Assembly (NCBI GenBank): GCA_964369405.1
Contig: CAYJGB010000062.1
Location: forward strand, 1-5,568
Direction of reading: 5' to 3'
Length of the DNA stretch: 5,568 nucleotides
Source of the DNA: CAYJFG01 sp964369405
GTDB lineage: Bacteria; Bacillota; Clostridia; Oscillospirales; Acutalibacteraceae
Positions 5,483-5,568 of the stretch are shown here, piece after piece. Both the position numbers and the translations under genes were made by a program. The stretch's first letter is position 1. Each line of letters opens with the position of its first letter. Below the pieces are notes generated by a model. It was not told the origin of the DNA, ran no database searches, and saw only the letters and a program-made list of their open reading frames with translations.

Positions 5483-5568
5483 TTAAACCCTCACAATTCC
5501 TGTTAATAATAGTTGCATTAATGCTTTTTTCTTTTGTTTTTCTTCGGCTAAGTCGGCTTTTAGTAGCT
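5483..5568 (-). CDS. hsdS: Type I restriction-modification specificity subunit HsdS, C-terminal end (partial)
   Basis: Only the last 27 codons plus TAA are inside the window; the gene continues past base 5568. The visible end reads LLKADLAEEKQKKKA followed by LMQLLLTGIVRV. This Lys/Glu-rich helix ending in a 'LMQ.LLTGIVRV' motif is the usual C-terminus of HsdS, where the second conserved helix follows the second target-recognition domain. HsdS sets DNA sequence specificity and holds the two HsdM and two HsdR subunits of the complex. Its position just upstream of hsdR on the same strand fits an hsdM-hsdS-hsdR order, with hsdM expected outside the window. The last codons (GTG AGG GTT TAA) also contain the ribosome binding site of the next ORF. 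Recognition sequence and integrity of the rest cannot be judged. Confidence 0.9.
   Translation of the reverse strand, partial: LLKADLAEEKQKKKALMQLLLTGIVRV

Noticed and set aside
1..5568. tRNA, rRNA, CRISPR array, insertion sequence
   Set aside because: No cloverleaf or rRNA-like segment, no regularly spaced repeat array and no transposase or terminal inverted repeats were seen.

Overview
The window is AT-rich DNA with strong AGGAGG-type ribosome binding sites and tightly packed genes. This points to a low-GC Bacillota, probably of the Clostridia side; species cannot be told from the sequence. Every supported gene is on the minus strand, so the biological order runs from base 5568 down to base 1.

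Region 1 (5568 to 1487) is the distal part of a type I restriction-modification operon. It opens inside the last 27 codons of hsdS, the specificity subunit. One base later comes a 51-codon ORF of unknown function, then hsdR (1029 aa, GTG start behind a perfect AGGAGG), then, directly abutting the hsdR stop codon, a 244-aa YgjP-type zinc metallopeptidase. HsdR carries an intact nuclease triad and complete DEAD-type motor motifs, so the restriction subunit looks functional. hsdM and most of hsdS must lie beyond the right edge.

Region 2 (1474 to 1094) is the C-terminal stub of a larger ATP-binding, DNA-binding accessory protein (COG2865/AlbA_2-like). It keeps the end of the ATPase-like domain and a winged helix, but its N-terminal part is missing and two in-frame stops lie just upstream. 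It is probably a pseudogene left by a deletion.

Region 3 (1093 to 462) holds no convincing gene. It is rich in short repeats: a 13-bp perfect hairpin at 769-803, two copies of a paired ATGTTATC repeat with 11-bp phasing, two copies of a 17-bp TGCATA-type repeat, and a GGTGTAAAT pair. This looks like a regulatory or recombination/replication remnant rather than random spacer, but its role is not determined.

Region 4 (461 to 1) has a small 99-aa gene resembling the DUF6809 family, with a good Shine-Dalgarno, followed by a clear intrinsic terminator at 91-123. A weaker hairpin at 30-63 could terminate transcription entering from the left on the plus strand.

The system is mostly a known defence type. 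The parts least explained are the 51-codon ORF between hsdS and hsdR, the peptidase coupled to hsdR, and the repeat-rich spacer.
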